Shown: piece after piece, positions 31,773-33,108 of the stretch
How positions within the stretch are numbered: the stretch's first letter is position 1
Layout: each line of letters begins with the position of its first letter
From: Patescibacteria group bacterium UBA6220
GTDB lineage: Bacteria > Patescibacteriota > Minisyncoccia > Minisyncoccales > Minisyncoccaceae
Direction: 5' to 3'
Assembly: GCA_002421745.1 (NCBI GenBank)
Contig: DISC01000007.1
Location: forward strand, 1-33,108
Length of the DNA: 33,108 nt
Notes under the pieces: generated by a model
Seen by the model: only the letters and a program-made list of their open reading frames with translations
The model's database searches: none
What the model was told of the DNA's origin: nothing
Position numbers and translations under genes: made by a program

Positions 31773-32024
31773 TATGCTTGGACTCGCCTTCAAAAACTTT
31801 TAATTTTGAAATGCCTGGAGCTCGCCCTAAAATATTTTTCTACTGAAAAATTTTTAGGGCCCGCCTCAGCCCCGTCGGGCTTCCGGCTTCTCGTCTGGTA
31901 TGCCTGGACTCGCCTTCAAAAACTTTTAATTTTGAAATGCCTGGAGCTCGCCCTAAAATATTTTTCTACTGAAAAATTTTTAGGGCCCGCCTCAGCCCCG
32001 TCGGGCTTCCGGCTTCGAGTCCAG
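31773..32024. repeat. 126-bp tandem direct repeat (two copies)
   Basis: Copy 1 (31773-31898) and copy 2 (31899-32024) are identical apart from one base near the start and the last few positions. Each contains a 15-bp hairpin around a TACT loop (CCCTAAAA... / ...TTTTTAGGG) and a small GCCC/GGGC hairpin. Copy 2 begins within a 16-bp match to the 3' end of tRNA-Ile (GGTATGCCTGGACTCG at 31897-31912 and 32091-32106); copy 1 has the same with one mismatch. The unit is much richer in GC than the genome. It fills most of the gene-free stretch 31766-32085; a reading frame through it is not considered real. Confidence 0.85.
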
Positions 32025-32040
32025 AGATACGGACATATAA

Positions 32041-32084
32041 TTGTTTCATTCAGATACCAATAAATTGGTATCTGAATGAAACAA
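32041..32084. other. perfect 20-bp stem-loop next to tRNA-Ile
   Basis: TTGTTTCATTCAGATACCAA (32041-32060), a TAAA loop and its exact complement (32065-32084). It starts one base after the encoded CCA of tRNA-Ile on the minus strand. There is no T-run after it, so a processing or stability structure is more likely than a terminator. Confidence 0.75.
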
Positions 32085-32085
32085 C

Positions 32086-32162
32086 TGGTGGGTATGCCTG
32101 GACTCGAACCAGGGACCTCGTCATTATCAGTGACGCGCTCTAGCCAGCTGAGCTACACACCC
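32086..32162 (-). tRNA. tRNA-Ile(GAT)
   Basis: A complete cloverleaf on the minus strand: acceptor GGGTGTG/CATACCC, D-arm TAGCTCAGCTGGCTAGAGC, anticodon GAT in CTGATAA, T-arm CCTGGTTCGAGTCCAGG, discriminator A and an encoded CCA. tRNA-Ala in the same window has no encoded CCA. Confidence 0.96.
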
Positions 32163-32269
32163 GAGTTCCTCTTTCGCGGAACGAGCCCTGTTAAATAATT
32201 TTAATTGAAATTTTAACTCATTGTTAAAACTTGATTTAACTGGGGCGAATCTGGCAAAATACAATTTAT

Positions 32270-32858
32270 CTACTCTTTTTCAAGCACAAATAATACTGTC
32301 TTCATTGGGCTAAATCCTGAAATAGTTTTAGCATAAATCAGTTTCAAATTCAAATCCTTAAATTTATTTTCCCATTCTCGTCTGGTAAAAAACTTACCGG
32401 ATACAAAATTCTTTTGAAAAATTATACCAAAAGAAATACCATGAATTTTACAAAAAAACCTTGAAACAATTCCTTCTGGTAAATTTTCGTAAATAATAAT
32501 TCTCTTCTTTGCTATTTTTGAAATATCTTTCAAAGACTTTGTGGGATCTTCGGTATGATGTAAAACATAATTTATTAAAATCGTATCATAAGATCCTTTT
32601 GTTAAAAAAGAAATATCTTTTCCGTCATATTTTACAAAAGGAATATTTTCAACCCGATTATCAATTATATCAATACCCAAAATTTCTGAATTAAAAAATT
32701 TAGAAAACTCTTTGCCAATAATTCCAGAACCACAGCCAAAATCAAGAATCTTGGAATTGCTAGAAATAAATTGACTACACTCTTCACACATCTTTTGGGC
32801 AGCTTTCCTGTAAAAAGCCTTAAAAAACCCGATATTGAAGAGGGCTTTTAGTTTTCAT
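32270..32858 (-). CDS. class I SAM-dependent methyltransferase, frame broken near the start
   Basis: Motif I ILDFGCGSG and motif IV-like YDTILINYVLHHTEDP show a Rossmann-type SAM methyltransferase. The substrate cannot be told. The intact frame begins at an internal ATG (32791), but codons before it continue the protein sensibly (KAFYRKAAQK) without a start codon. An ATG at 32856-32858 opens a frame of 12 codons (MKTKSPLQYRVF) that runs into TAA at a run of six T (32822-32827). With five T the two frames join into one natural N terminus. This is a 1-nt indel, a sequencing error, or slippage. It lies between 16S and tRNA-Ile and has no promoter of its own. Confidence 0.7.
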
Positions 32859-32932
32859 TCTTAATTAAGTAAGTTAGTTTCTTAGAGTTGCTCCGCTATT
32901 GGTATCCTTTTATGGCAAGGACACCATAGCCC

Positions 32933-32969
32933 TGTGATTAATTCAGTGATCACTCGCGAATTAATCACA
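32933..32969 (-). other. inverted repeat just after 16S rRNA
   Basis: TGTGATTAATTC (32933-32944) pairs perfectly with GAATTAATCACA (32958-32969); the loop holds the palindrome AGTGATCACT. A second 7-bp stem, GGTGTCC/GGATACC, lies further downstream (about 32901-32925). Probably 16S trailer processing structures; there is no T-run. Confidence 0.55.
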
Positions 32970-32984
32970 ATCAACCAATTTTAA

Positions 32985-33108
32985 AAAATAAATGATCCAC
33001 GAGCAGCTTCCGCTACCCGTGCCTTGTTACGACTTCGTCCCTCTTATTGAGCCTGCCTTAGGTCCATAAATGGAACTTCGGGCATTCCCAACTCGCTTGA
33101 CGTGACGG
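32985..33108 (-). rRNA. rrs: 16S ribosomal RNA, 3' end (runs off the right edge), without anti-Shine-Dalgarno
   Basis: The reverse complement shows GAAGTCGTAACAAGG, then a perfect 10-bp helix 45 (CACGGGTAGC-GGAA-GCTGCTCGTG) and GGATCA. In nearly all bacteria CACCTCCTT covers this position; here the sequence goes on TTTATTTTTTAAAA. The conserved helix 45 shows that alignment is right and that the anti-Shine-Dalgarno CCTCC is truly absent. The mature 3' end is estimated. Confidence 0.93.

Noticed and set aside
31773..32024. CRISPR array
   Set aside because: Only two adjacent 126-bp copies with no spacers between them, and no cas genes.
31692..32063. Open frame of 123 codons on the plus strand across tRNA-Ala and the tandem repeat
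   Set aside because: It begins antisense to tRNA-Ala and repeats itself only because the DNA is duplicated; such tRNA-antisense frames are common false proteins.
1..33108. Alternative genetic code with UGA read as an amino acid
   Set aside because: Several genes end naturally at TGA (1804, 7216, 15261, 18689) directly followed by terminators or overlapping starts.

Overview
The window looks like a piece of an AT-rich (roughly one-third GC) genome from the Candidate Phyla Radiation / Patescibacteria, most likely Parcubacteria-like. The lineage is inferred from gene content: shortened aminoacyl-tRNA synthetases, an RNA polymerase alpha subunit without its C-terminal domain, DUF475/TerC, DUF4342, DUF5668 and Kazal-domain surface proteins, and unlinked 16S and 23S rRNA genes. 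TGA is used as a stop in several genes, so the UGA-glycine code of Gracilibacteria/Absconditabacteria does not apply.

Layout. Almost everything is on the minus strand. The 5' part of 23S rRNA is at the left edge (1-899) and has its own promoter. The 3' end of 16S rRNA is at the right edge (about 32985-33108). Between them lie about 32 kb of protein genes. Reading along the minus strand, 16S is followed by a methyltransferase gene, tRNA-Ile(GAT), a 126-bp tandem repeat carrying copies of the tRNA-Ile 3' end, tRNA-Ala(TGC) and a terminator. The usual 16S-Ile-Ala-23S operon has therefore been broken open.

Protein blocks, right to left along the minus strand: (a) a small gene of unknown function at 31127-31462; (b) a cell-surface set at 27929-31033: a membrane-anchored protein with a 35-residue GPY repeat, a secreted Kazal-domain protein and a TerC-like exporter; (c) a CmpX/MscS-like membrane protein; (d) alaS and a membrane-anchored baseplate-J-like protein; (e) the infA-rpmJ-rpsM-rpsK-rpsD-rpoA-rplQ-rplM-rpsI operon; (f) an accessory stretch at 15261-19153 with two NUDIX genes, a DnaQ-like exonuclease, small membrane proteins, a plus-strand alpha/beta-hydrolase-like gene, a 36-codon leaderless gene and a candidate small RNA; (g) a plus-strand PEGA-domain protein; (h) mreB2-murA-holB-aspS; (i) frr-rseP-hypothetical-proS-mreB; (j) a thymidylate synthase fused to pterin-type domains, a gene of unknown function under a dyad operator, and a YgjP-like metalloprotease.

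The central observation concerns translation initiation. The 16S 3' end reads GGATCA followed by TTTATTTTTT, so the anti-Shine-Dalgarno CCTCC is absent. Genes in the window almost all lack Shine-Dalgarno sites, and at least seven transcription units place the -10 promoter box 6-9 nt upstream of the start codon, the geometry of leaderless mRNAs. The one gene with a clear Shine-Dalgarno-like site (NUDIX, 15261-15785) also has much higher GC than its neighbours, which suggests recent transfer from a donor that uses Shine-Dalgarno initiation.
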